DNA of 55,013 nucleotides from Saprospiraceae bacterium (GTDB taxonomy: Bacteria > Bacteroidota > Bacteroidia > Chitinophagales > Saprospiraceae), in contig JAIYCH010000068.1 of assembly GCA_027488135.1 (NCBI GenBank), forward strand, positions 1 through 55,013, read 5' to 3'. Under the pieces are notes generated by a model, which ran no database searches, was not told the origin of the DNA, and saw nothing but the letters and a program-made list of their open reading frames with translations. Each line of letters starts with the position of its first letter. Within the stretch, counting starts at the first letter, position 1. This document shows, piece after piece, positions 48,093 through 55,013 of the stretch. The translations under genes and the position numbers were made by a program.

Positions 48093-48179
48093 ATGGGTGG
48101 CACAATGGCAACCAGATTATCCAACAAACAATTGGAAATACGTTCACCAAGAGAATTTGAAAAATATGAAGACGACTGA
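48093..48179 (+). pseudogene. PIN toxin, C-terminal stump
   Basis: A 28-codon frame ends NKQLEIRSPREFEKYEDD. The intact PIN protein at 45433-45897 ends IPLDIRSPKDIIVNEN; the IRSP(R/K) phrase and distance to the stop agree. As in the intact locus, the small antitoxin starts within the end of this frame (ATG 48166, out of frame). The nuclease body is missing. Confidence 0.55.
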
Positions 48180-48318
48180 AAAAACATTTGACGCTGTGAA
48201 ATTTATGCGTCAAGAGCGTGACAAATTGAGCGAGAAGTTATCCAAAATGACAAAAAGAGAAATCATTGAATACTTCAATAAACGCAAATCACAGTCGACA
48301 ATAAAACCCTCAGCATAA
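48166..48318 (+). CDS. Orphan small antitoxin-like protein
   Basis: 50 residues: MKTTEKTFDAVKFMRQERDKL, then KMTKREIIEYFNKRKSQ. Homologue of the product of 45291-45443. Start chosen at 48166, not the longer frame from 48079, because of homology and the overlap with the PIN stump. Its toxin is gone, so it may persist by chance or protect against related toxins. Confidence 0.65.
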   Translation: MKTTEKTFDAVKFMRQERDKLSEKLSKMTKREIIEYFNKRKSQSTIKPSA

Positions 48319-48331
48319 AAACATGGGTTTT
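48303..48331. terminator. Weak hairpin between convergent genes
   Basis: AAAACCC (48303-48309) and GGGTTTT (48325-48331) flank a 15-base loop at the end of the orphan antitoxin gene. A possible terminator. Confidence 0.35.
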
Positions 48332-48371
48332 ACGTCAGATAGGGTGATGTGTAAATAAAATAAACCTTTTT

Positions 48372-49250
48372 TTATTGCCCTTTATCAATTATTTGAAAAA
48401 CGCTCTCTTTGGATATTTTAAGAGATTTAGCAATGATTTCAACAGGAACACCATTTTCATTAAGCCCCAAAACCGCTTCTATTTCTTTATCTTCTTGAGC
48501 CTTTTTAATAATGTCCTTTGAATCTATCTCTATCGTATGGTTTCTACTGGCAATACTCATCAAATGCCTTAAATATGCATCATAAGCTTTACGCTCCTTC
48601 TCGGGGAGTTTCATGGCATCCAATTTCTCATTGGCTTCTTTTAAACCTTTAGCTGAAAAAGTTGGTTTGATTTCGTCATTTTTCAAGAAGTATATCCACT
48701 CGTCTAATTTATCATTTATTTTATTCTTAAACTTCCCTATCTTAATTACCCAAAATTCTGGGTAAATTTCATGCACCCTTGTCTTGTTGTACGCTTCGAT
48801 TTGCCGGTCAGAAAGCCCCAAAATATCACCCTTGTGTATGCCCTTAAATATTGTTGTGCCGTGATAAACGTAATCTTTCCCTTGTCCTAGGTCAAAATAG
48901 GCAATAGTAATCGAAATGATCTTCTTCACGTTGGCATAAGCCTGGGTTTCCTTAATGTGCTCGGTTATGGCTTTTGACGCCCCAAAAAGCATTCGGTGAA
49001 AATAGTCATACTCTTGGGTATTCTGCACTTCGATTATGACAAGTTCTCCTTTTTGGTTTTCCACCAAGATATCTACTCGATTGAACTTATCGTCCTCCTC
49101 TTCCTTGTTTCCCTCACTTTCGAGTATTTGTTTTATCAGTACTTCTTCACCAAGCAACTCTGACAGAAAGCCTTCGAGTATGTCGAAGTTAGCTTTGTGG
49201 CGGAGCATTTTTTTCATCGCCCAGTCGAAGCGCACCAATTTTTTGACCAT
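48372..49250 (-). CDS. Rpn family recombination-promoting nuclease / PD-(D/E)XK transposase-like protein
   Basis: 292 residues. VRFDWAMKKMLRHKANFDILEGFLSELLGE at the start, RVDILVENQKGELVIIEVQNTQEYDYFHRMLFGASKAI (the PD-(D/E)XK core with D and ExQ, ~residues 57-95) and the helical C-terminus with a final helix-turn-helix-like LNENGVPVEIIAKSLKISKESVFQII are typical of the family. Members nick DNA and raise recombination rates; they are plentiful in Bacteroidota and are not proper insertion sequences. The frame is intact, without flanking inverted repeats. Confidence 0.88.
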   Translation of the reverse strand: MVKKLVRFDWAMKKMLRHKANFDILEGFLSELLGEEVLIKQILESEGNKEEEDDKFNRVDILVENQKGELVIIEVQNTQEYDYFHRMLFGASKAITEHIKETQAYANVKKIISITIAYFDLGQGKDYVYHGTTIFKGIHKGDILGLSDRQIEAYNKTRVHEIYPEFWVIKIGKFKNKINDKLDEWIYFLKNDEIKPTFSAKGLKEANEKLDAMKLPEKERKAYDAYLRHLMSIASRNHTIEIDSKDIIKKAQEDKEIEAVLGLNENGVPVEIIAKSLKISKESVFQIIDKGQ

Positions 49251-49267
49251 TTCGGTTAACTTTTCAC

Positions 49268-49275
49268 CAAAGATA
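49268..49275 (-). promoter_or_regulatory. -7 promoter element of the Rpn gene
   Basis: TATCTTTG on the minus strand, matching TAnnTTTG, 18 bases before the start codon at 49250. The rest of 49276-49698 contains no gene or structure that I can support. Confidence 0.5.
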
Positions 49276-49698
49276 AGATGTTTTAGGGCATGAAAATGAT
49301 ATTTTTTTGTATTTAAACTGCTTTACATCGATCATGTCCATGTTCGACGATGCATTAACCTTTTATTAGGCCTTTTTTAAATCAGGGGTTCTTGATGAGG
49401 ACTTTGTATGTATCTTGAAACTCGATTTCTGTGATTTTTCGATGTTTAATGCACTAAAGCGATGGAAAACACCCGATCTTGCCCTTCTTTCATCAGTTTG
49501 CGACTTGTTATATATTTTGTTATTTCCAAAATTGAAATATTTTATTTAGAAAGAAGTGATCGGACTTTCGGAAATAAATAAAATATAATGAATAATCAAT
49601 TTCTTATATATGATTTCTGTTTTCCGGTTAAATAAAAATGGCTCCATGTTACAATTGTTTTTCTATTAATCTCTAATCAATCTTGGCGTTTTTAGAAC

Positions 49699-49950
49699 TC
49701 ATTTTGGCGCGGAATCGCTTCCATTATTTTGGATTCTATTTTTCCTTCTAAGTTCCAGCAACAGATTGATAATTTTGATTTTTCTTTGTTTATAATCTAT
49801 CCATTCGGGTAGTTTGTTCTGGAACAAATCATTGTCATCTTTTCTTTCCATATGCCCATGTTCTCTAATTTCCTTTTCAATTAAATCCAGATAGTATTTC
49901 TCGTCAAATGCTCTGTACTTTGAGTAATCAACTGACAAATTAGGGTTATC
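49699..49950 (-). pseudogene. C-terminal fragment resembling RecG/AlbA-like ATP-binding proteins
   Basis: The frame reads YRAFDEKYYLDLIEKEIREHGHMERKD, then NKLPEWIDYKQRKIKIINLLLELRRKNRI. This pattern (AFDxxYYxDLI, a winged helix, KLPDxLxxxQKxxKIxNLLxxLRxxGxI) is what I know from the tails of AlbA_2/RecG-like proteins, the family of the fragment at 4415-5182. No start is expected; the first ~6 codons overlap another remnant on the opposite strand. Confidence 0.45.
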
Positions 49951-49954
49951 GACC

Positions 49955-50149
49955 ATGACCGGACACACACCAAGACATACCCTTGCGTCTCACCTTCTTA
50001 AAAATGACCAAATAACGGAAGATCAAATCAGGATTATTCTTGGGCATTCCAATATTTCAACTACTAAGATATATCTGAGGGAAAAACATGGGGATGGTCA
50101 ATCTCACAATATTATGAAGAGATTTCTAGAGACAAATGTAATGAACTGA
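49955..50149 (+). pseudogene. Tyrosine recombinase (integrase), C-terminal fragment
   Basis: HTPRHTLASHLLKND, then IRIILGHSNISTTKIYLREK, contains the HxxRH box and LGHxxxxTTxxY with the catalytic Tyr of XerC/D and phage-type integrases. The rest of the enzyme (upstream Arg, Lys) is missing. It meets the RecG/AlbA-like fragment head to head at about 49950-49955, so this is a recombination scar. Confidence 0.75.
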
Positions 50150-50234
50150 TATATTGAGAGGGATTTTTGTAAATCCGTCAATAGAACTTTAATGAAATTT
50201 GAGGAAAGTAAACCTCTTTCCCAAAAACTATGGA

Positions 50235-50261
50235 TAATCCGGTAACCATTGTGCCGGATTA
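50235..50261. terminator. Hairpin downstream of the integrase fragment
   Basis: TAATCCGG (50235-50242) and CCGGATTA (50254-50261), 11-base loop. Might be a terminator or relic of an attachment site. Nothing else is visible in 50150-50372. Confidence 0.4.
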
Positions 50262-50372
50262 CACCCTTTGATTTTGTCTGGAAATTAATTAATTTACATC
50301 AACTATTTATAAAGACGTGTAGCGTATTTCTGGATGTTTTAAATGCTTTATTCATTAATAAACTTAAGTTAA

Positions 50373-51143
50373 ATGGAAGAAAATCAGCCTAATCGGTTCT
50401 CCCCTAAAAAAAAGTGGTATGTGTATTTTATTGATTTTATCATGCTCTTTGTAGCGGTAACTCTTGGTTTTTATGCTGAGAATTTAAGAGATCAGCAAGC
50501 TGAAAAAAACAGAGAAATTTCGTATTTGAAAAATATCCATGAAGACCTGTTAGTGGATATTAATAATTTTGAATATGTCATATCAAGCAACAATAGTAGG
50601 CTGAGTCTTCTTGATTCGCTACATATGGAAATTAACAAAGCAAATCCTGATCTGCCTTCACTGTATTACTACATTCGAAATCTTACCCAGAGAAGTACAT
50701 TTGAAAGTTCCCATTTGGGATTGGACCAGATTAAATCTTCAGGGGGATTTCGTTTAATTCAAAATGCTAAAATAATCGCTGGTATTCAAGATTACGAAGG
50801 CTTATTGAACAGTACTATGAAATTAGAATTAAGCAGAGAACATTCTCTTGAACAAACGCGATTTAAAATAGCTGAGGTCTTTGATGCAGGCACTCTTTAT
50901 CAGATGACAAAAAATCAAAATATGGGAGATCGTAAAATATTGAAATCAAGATTTAAACGTCCTGCCTTTGCAGCTCCTTTTGTTGTAAGGGACCATGAAA
51001 CTTTTAACGAATTGATTAACCTTGTTACTCTTAGCTTAAATATTAATATGTATTTAAATCTTCGATATAATGAATTAATGTCTATTGCAAAAGAATTAGA
51101 TGCTGCAATCATGTCGGAATATGGTAATCAGTTTATTGATTAA
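50373..51143 (+). CDS. Membrane-anchored coiled-coil hypothetical protein
   Basis: 256 residues. A single N-terminal TM helix (WYVYFIDFIMLFVAVTLGFYAENL, ~residues 15-38) is followed by a long helical domain (LRDQQAEKNREISYLKNIHEDLLVDINNFE) and a C-terminal helical part. Proteins of this layout (short cytoplasmic N-terminus, TM, then QxEEKxRE) are common in Bacteroidota and resemble DUF6090-type proteins; function unknown. Single gene. Confidence 0.65.
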   Translation: MEENQPNRFSPKKKWYVYFIDFIMLFVAVTLGFYAENLRDQQAEKNREISYLKNIHEDLLVDINNFEYVISSNNSRLSLLDSLHMEINKANPDLPSLYYYIRNLTQRSTFESSHLGLDQIKSSGGFRLIQNAKIIAGIQDYEGLLNSTMKLELSREHSLEQTRFKIAEVFDAGTLYQMTKNQNMGDRKILKSRFKRPAFAAPFVVRDHETFNELINLVTLSLNINMYLNLRYNELMSIAKELDAAIMSEYGNQFID

Positions 51144-51644
51144 CAACCCACCCAAAAATACATTTGTGGCAGGATTTGTGGCCAATAGGGAACAGGTTAA
51201 TTATTAGATTTAAACCTGTCGCGAAAAAGACGATGCGTCAACGCATCAGCGAGAGGACAGGAAATGAAAGCAACACATAATAATAAACTTCCTACTCAAA
51301 CCAAGGGCGATATGGTTAAACAGTGAAATCCTGAAATCCCTTAAATTCGTGATTCAAACTTGGTTCCACGAAAAATGTCCATTTACCTTCAATCCTTCCA
51401 AAGGTAAAAGACACTTTTTATACCAAAGAAACCGGTCGGAAAAAGACGATGCATTCATGTCCTCTATGAAATTTACCCCTGTAAGCAATTCAAACAGTAG
51501 TGTGTGAAAGTATTACTATAAATCTTTTTTAAAAAAAACATAATATTTTTTTATATTTTTGTTTAAAATTTGGGATTTACAGAGTTCTAAAGTTTGAAAA
51601 TTAGGTGATAAAACCATTTATTCTTAGAAAAACTAGAGGAAGAA
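51144..51644. other. Gene-free stretch with a nested hairpin
   Basis: A structured element at 51215-51261: outer arms CCTGTC / GACAGG and an inner perfect dyad GATGCGT-CA-ACGCATC (51232-51247). The phrase GAAAAAGACGATGC occurs in it and again near 51438-51451. The remainder contains only broken frames (for example QTWFHEKCPFTFNPSK near 51358) and an AT-rich region before the FISUMP gene that must hold its promoter. Confidence 0.45.
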
Positions 51645-54600
51645 ATGATGTACGCGAGAATTATTATGATGGTTTTTTTTCCAATTTTTGCCATTGCTCA
51701 GGCACCGCAGAAAATTAATTTCCAGTCTATTTTGAGGAATAGTTCTGGAGAAGTGGTTGGAAATAGGTCGGTCAGTTTAAAAATAACTATACTATCTGGA
51801 ACGATAAATGGATCATCAGATTACAGTGAAACGCATGCCAAAACAACGGATGCCTCAGGATTAATCAGCATACAAATTGGGATGGGTACCTTAGTATCTG
51901 GAGTATTTAACAGCATTAATTGGGGTAATCTGGCGCATTTCATCAAATTGGAAGCAGATTTCAGTGGGGGAAGCAACTATGTTATATTGGGAACGCAGGA
52001 ACTGATGAGTGTACCGTATGCTTTGTATGCTTCGAAAACGGATACTTCGGTTTTGAATCTGGCAAGTAGATTGGCAACGAAGTTGAATGGCTCGGACACA
52101 ATTTCATTGTCGAATCGAATCAATGCCAATTCCAATTCTGTTTCATCTGATACCAGTTTATTGAATCTGGCATCGAGATTTTCAACGAAGCTGAATAAAT
52201 CTGATACATTCGACATGTTATTCAATTACAAAACAGGATTGAATAATAAGCTGAATTGGATTGATACAACCAAAATGTTGTCAACATATATTAATATAGC
52301 TGATACATCCGAAATGTTATTTAATTACAAAACAGGATTGAATAATAAGCTGAATTGGATTGACACAACCAACATGTTGTCAAAGTATTTGAGAAAAGCG
52401 GACACTGCCTCCTTGTCGAATCGTATTGATGCAAAGTTAACTAAAACGGATACTGCCTCTTTGTCTAATCGAATCGATGGTAAATTAACTAAAACGGACA
52501 CTGCCTCCTTGTCGAATCGGATCGATGATAAGTTAACTAAAACGGACACTGCCTCTTTGTCGAATCGTATTGATGGGAAGTTAACTAAAACGGACACTGC
52601 CTCCTTGTCGAATCGAATTGAAGCGAAACTCAATATATCCGATTTTCCGCAAGGTGCTACTTTGGGAAATACGATGTATTGGAACGGAACAACATGGGTT
52701 AATCTTGCTCCGGGATTACCAGGTCAGGTCATGTCCATGTATTCAACTGGCATTCCCTCTTGGTCAGGTGCAGCCTACCCTAGCCTTACCACCTCATCTG
52801 TATCTTCCATAACATCCACTTTCGCCAATGCAGGGGGTAATATTTCTTCCGATGGTGGCGCATCGGTTTTGGCGCGTGGATTGGTTTATGGTACAGCTAC
52901 GAATCCCACGCTTTCTAATTCTGTATTAATCATTGGTTCTGGGACAGGCAGTTTTTCTGGTTCATTAACCGGACTAACGCCAAATACCACCTATTATATC
53001 CGTGCTTATGCTACCAATAGCTCTGGAACAGGTTATGGCAATGAAGTTATCTTTCAAATTTTACCTGTTGCGGTCCCTACTTTAATCACCACCGATGCGT
53101 CGGGTATTACCCAAACATCGGTAACATCAGGTGGAACTGTCAGCAACGAAGGTGGAGAAACAGTCACTGAAAGAGGGATTGTTTATGGAAACACTGCTAA
53201 TCCAACTACTTCAAATACAAAAATAACCAATGGTAGCGGAACGGGTAGTTTTGGCGTTAACATTACTTCATTGACCCCGAACACAACTTACTATATCCGT
53301 TCTTATGCCATAAACAGTGCTGGAACGGGTTATGGCAATAACATCACTGTCCAGACAACCGTTCCCTCTGTTCCCTCCCTAACTACCCGTGAGCTTTTAA
53401 ATATTACAAATTCTACTGCAACAGGGGGTGGAAGTATCACTAATGATGGGGGTAGCAGTATAACGGCCAAGGGGATTTGTTGGAGTACCTCACCTAATCC
53501 TACTATCTCGGATAGTAAAACCACCGACGGAACGGGAACCACCACGTTCACCAGTTTTATCACCGGACTTTCTGCTTCTGTAACTTACTATGTTCGGTCT
53601 TATGCAACCAATAGCACGGGAACAGGCTACGGTAATCAGCAGACGTTCACTACTAGTTCCACTTCCAATACCTTACCTATTGTGACATCGACCAGTGTGA
53701 CTAGATTAACAACGGTTGAAGCGACCTTTAACGCAGAAGTAAATAGTCAGGGAGGTGGAACAGTCACGGAAAGGGGCGCTGTGTGGAACACGGGTGGAAA
53801 TCCTACAGTGAACAGCAATCGAGTTCCATCAGGTTCAGGAACAGGGGTTTATACTGCAACTATAACTGGATTGAGTTTAAATTCAAATTATTATGTGCGA
53901 GCTTATGCTATCAACAACTTTGGTATCAGTTATGGGGTTGAGATACCTTACACTAATTTACTTGCATTGGCGACTTTGACAACCAATAATGTGATTGCTC
54001 AAAGCTTTACAGCCAGCAGTGGTGGAAACATCACCGATGACGGAGGTTCCACGGTTACTGCAAGAGGGGTTGTTTGGAGTACTTCACAGAACCCCTCTAT
54101 TTCCGATAGCAAAACCACGGATAGTTCAGGCACTGGTTCTTATGTAAGTAATTTCACGGCTTTAAGTCCAGGCACCTTCTATTATGTGCGTGCGTATGCA
54201 ACCAATATCACAGGCACAGCGTATGGAAACCAACAAACCTTTACCGCCATAGCTTTGCCTCCACCAGTAACAGATATAGATGGCAACACCTACAAAACAG
54301 TCCAAATAGGTACCCAGGTATGGATGAGTGAAAATTTGAAAACCTCTCGATACCGAAATGGAGGTTCCATACCTTATGTTGTTGGAAACACTGATTGGCA
54401 AGCACTTACCACGGGTGCATGGAGTAATTATAACCATGACGCCGCCAATGACACAATCTATGGAAAGTTGTACAACTGGGGTACCACGTTAGGCGACACC
54501 CTATGTCCTGCGGGTTGGGGCGTACCCACAGATGCTGAATGGACAACTTTGTCAAGTAATCTTGGGGGAGAAAGCGTGGCAGGGGGTAAGATGAAATCCA

Positions 54601-54815
54601 TTGGCACTGCTTATTGGTTTAGTCCTAATACGGGAGCTACAAATGAAAGTGGTTTTTCCGCTCTCCCAGGTGGTTATCGTCATAATTATGGTAGTTTCTA
54701 CGATATTAGCTACGATGCTTTCTTCTGGAGTGCGACCGAGTACGACTACTCCATCGCCTGGTACCGCAACCTGTACTACACCAATAGCAGTGTGGGCAGG
54801 AACTACTTCAGTTAG
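51645..54815 (+). CDS. Secreted FISUMP-domain protein, probable DGR target (variable protein)
   Basis: 1056 residues. Signal peptide (MVFFPIFAIAQ); an N-terminal beta domain (KINFQSILRNSSGEVV to ELMSVPYALYASK, ~20-125); a coiled stalk of tandem repeats with LSNRID and TDTASL (~126-335); five Fn3-like repeats (~375-870, each with GGxxSDGG, ARGxVW and TYYVRAYATNSxGTGYGN); and a C-terminal FISUMP domain (~875-1056; DIDGNTYKTVQIGTQVWMSENL, YNW, CPAGWGVPTDAEW, GFSALPGGYR, FFWSATE). FISUMP is a C-type-lectin-like fold used as the variable domain in Bacteroidota diversity-generating retroelements. The end is cut by TAG at 54813; without it the frame would close SVGASVRCLRD at 54849-54851. Start: ATG after AGAGGAAGAA. 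An avd-like gene follows. Likely binds ligands on cells or phages. Confidence 0.85.
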   Translation: MMYARIIMMVFFPIFAIAQAPQKINFQSILRNSSGEVVGNRSVSLKITILSGTINGSSDYSETHAKTTDASGLISIQIGMGTLVSGVFNSINWGNLAHFIKLEADFSGGSNYVILGTQELMSVPYALYASKTDTSVLNLASRLATKLNGSDTISLSNRINANSNSVSSDTSLLNLASRFSTKLNKSDTFDMLFNYKTGLNNKLNWIDTTKMLSTYINIADTSEMLFNYKTGLNNKLNWIDTTNMLSKYLRKADTASLSNRIDAKLTKTDTASLSNRIDGKLTKTDTASLSNRIDDKLTKTDTASLSNRIDGKLTKTDTASLSNRIEAKLNISDFPQGATLGNTMYWNGTTWVNLAPGLPGQVMSMYSTGIPSWSGAAYPSLTTSSVSSITSTFANAGGNISSDGGASVLARGLVYGTATNPTLSNSVLIIGSGTGSFSGSLTGLTPNTTYYIRAYATNSSGTGYGNEVIFQILPVAVPTLITTDASGITQTSVTSGGTVSNEGGETVTERGIVYGNTANPTTSNTKITNGSGTGSFGVNITSLTPNTTYYIRSYAINSAGTGYGNNITVQTTVPSVPSLTTRELLNITNSTATGGGSITNDGGSSITAKGICWSTSPNPTISDSKTTDGTGTTTFTSFITGLSASVTYYVRSYATNSTGTGYGNQQTFTTSSTSNTLPIVTSTSVTRLTTVEATFNAEVNSQGGGTVTERGAVWNTGGNPTVNSNRVPSGSGTGVYTATITGLSLNSNYYVRAYAINNFGISYGVEIPYTNLLALATLTTNNVIAQSFTASSGGNITDDGGSTVTARGVVWSTSQNPSISDSKTTDSSGTGSYVSNFTALSPGTFYYVRAYATNITGTAYGNQQTFTAIALPPPVTDIDGNTYKTVQIGTQVWMSENLKTSRYRNGGSIPYVVGNTDWQALTTGAWSNYNHDAANDTIYGKLYNWGTTLGDTLCPAGWGVPTDAEWTTLSSNLGGESVAGGKMKSIGTAYWFSPNTGATNESGFSALPGGYRHNYGSFYDISYDAFFWSATEYDYSIAWYRNLYYTNSSVGRNYFS
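52203..52637 (+). repeat. Coding tandem repeats of the stalk (2 x 99 bp and 5 x 48 bp)
   Basis: Two 99-bp units start at 52203 and 52302 (DMLFNYKTGLNNKLNW). Five 48-bp units follow from 52398 to 52637 (TDTASLSNRIDxKLTK). The heptad-like spacing of Leu, Ile and Leu suggests a trimeric coiled coil, like phage fibres or autotransporter stalks. The units are near identical, so copy number may vary between strains. Confidence 0.85.
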
Positions 54816-54851
54816 TCAGTTGGTGCCTCCGTTCGCTGCCTCAGGGATTGA
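54738..54851 (+). other. Probable DGR variable region (VR) with 3' initiation site
   Basis: From GAG (54738) the codons are TAC GAC TAC TCC ATC, GCC TGG TAC CGC AAC CTG, TAC TAC ACC AAT AGC AGT, GTG GGC AGG AAC TAC, and so on: nearly all variable positions end in C and most are consistent with randomised AAC. The invariant-looking tail GCCTCCGTTCGCTGCCTCAG (54825-54844) is GC-rich, as expected for the initiation of mutagenic homing. TAG at 54813-54815 would be AAG or another A-containing codon in the template. The template is not in the window, so this rests on codon pattern and context. Confidence 0.65.
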
Positions 54852-54908
54852 CTATTTGTCTATTTGACTATTTGTGGGCGAGCAAATGCGGGTGGCTAAA
54901 AGGGGGGT

Positions 54909-54928
54909 TTGGGGGGAATTCCCCCCAA
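54909..54928. other. 20-bp perfect palindrome downstream of the VR
   Basis: TTGGGGGGAATTCCCCCCAA reads the same on both strands and lies 58 bases after the end of the extended target frame. In the phage BPP-1 DGR, a hairpin/cruciform just after the VR promotes retrohoming; this one has the right position but no loop. It could also be a terminator. Confidence 0.6.
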
Positions 54929-54969
54929 TGGGTCATTTTTAGTTTTAAAAGCCTCAAAAATAAATCATT

Positions 54970-55013
54970 ATGGGATTAGCAGAAGAACTACCAGTGTACA
55001 AAAAAAGTTATGA
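54970..55013 (+). CDS. avd: Avd-like accessory variability determinant (start only)
   Basis: The last 44 bases encode MGLAEELPVYKKSY, the typical opening of four-helix-bundle Avd proteins (M-x-I/L-AEELP-I/V-YK), which bind the DGR reverse transcriptase and its template RNA. The gene runs off the window. It follows the VR and palindrome at the usual distance. Only 14 codons are visible, so the call depends on that motif and on the FISUMP/VR context. Confidence 0.7.
   Translation, partial: MGLAEELPVYKKSY

Noticed and set aside
48079-48165. N-terminal extension of the orphan antitoxin
   Set aside because: Homology to the product of 45291-45443 begins at ATG 48166; the upstream part belongs to a PIN stump in another frame.
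21597-52637. Tandem repeats as CRISPR arrays
   Set aside because: The 48-bp repeats at 21597-21880 and 52398-52637 have no spacers and are in frame within large proteins.

Overview
The window is AT-rich DNA from a member of the Bacteroidota. The evidence is type IX secretion (T9SS) signals: Por-type C-terminal tails on two secreted enzymes, a gliding-type C-terminal domain next to a PorP/SprF gene, and Bacteroidota-style TAnnTTTG promoter boxes. The mix of FISUMP, SatD, RhuM and PVC-type cytochrome proteins would fit a Saprospiria-like lineage, but that rank is a guess. I saw no rRNA, tRNA, CRISPR array or intact insertion sequence.

Positions 1-9.9 kb form a graveyard of defence and toxin-antitoxin cargo. 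Intact items are a SatD-like protein, RhuM, a HigBA pair with a palindromic operator, a nucleotidyltransferase (AbiEii-like) toxin with its antitoxin (toxin frameshifted near its start), and a Bro-N/Fic fusion. Between them lie stumps of DUF3307, two members of an uncharacterised family, AAA/DUF4143, a RecG/AlbA-like protein, ParA, PIN and RhuM. A segment carrying the RhuM tail plus the uncharacterised family occurs twice (about 1.9-2.6 kb and 9.3-9.9 kb).

Positions 9.97-13.6 kb hold small unrelated genes (WD40 propeller, serine hydrolase, GyrI-like protein, an unknown), separated by structured spacers that look like cassette boundaries, with an ADP-ribosylglycohydrolase fragment and a DUF4143 tail. 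Positions 13.7-45.2 kb are mostly housekeeping and surface biology: a sugar isomerase/cytochrome operon, a class II Fic next to an intact ADP-ribosylglycohydrolase, an unknown two-gene operon, two T9SS-exported enzymes sharing a nearly identical esterase domain, a GNAT-like/HTH pair with tandem operators, a YVTN/phosphoesterase protein, metK with a structured leader, an HDAC-like deacetylase, gliding-CTD plus PorP/SprF, a pseudokinase-SUMF1 membrane protein and an M20 peptidase.

Positions 45.3-50.2 kb are a second decayed island: a PIN toxin with a 50-residue antitoxin, an orphan copy of that antitoxin behind a PIN stump, a HigA-like antitoxin behind a toxin stump, an Rpn nuclease/transposase and back-to-back fragments of a RecG/AlbA-like protein and a tyrosine recombinase.

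The most notable system is at the right edge. A 1056-residue secreted protein with coiled and Fn3-like repeats ends in a FISUMP (C-type-lectin-like) domain whose last ~35 codons are strongly of the NNC type expected when template AAC codons are randomised. It is followed by a 20-bp perfect palindrome and by the first codons of an Avd-like gene. This is the target half of a diversity-generating retroelement (DGR); template repeat and reverse transcriptase would lie beyond the window. The variable region carries an in-frame amber codon nine codons before the canonical end (SVRCLRD).
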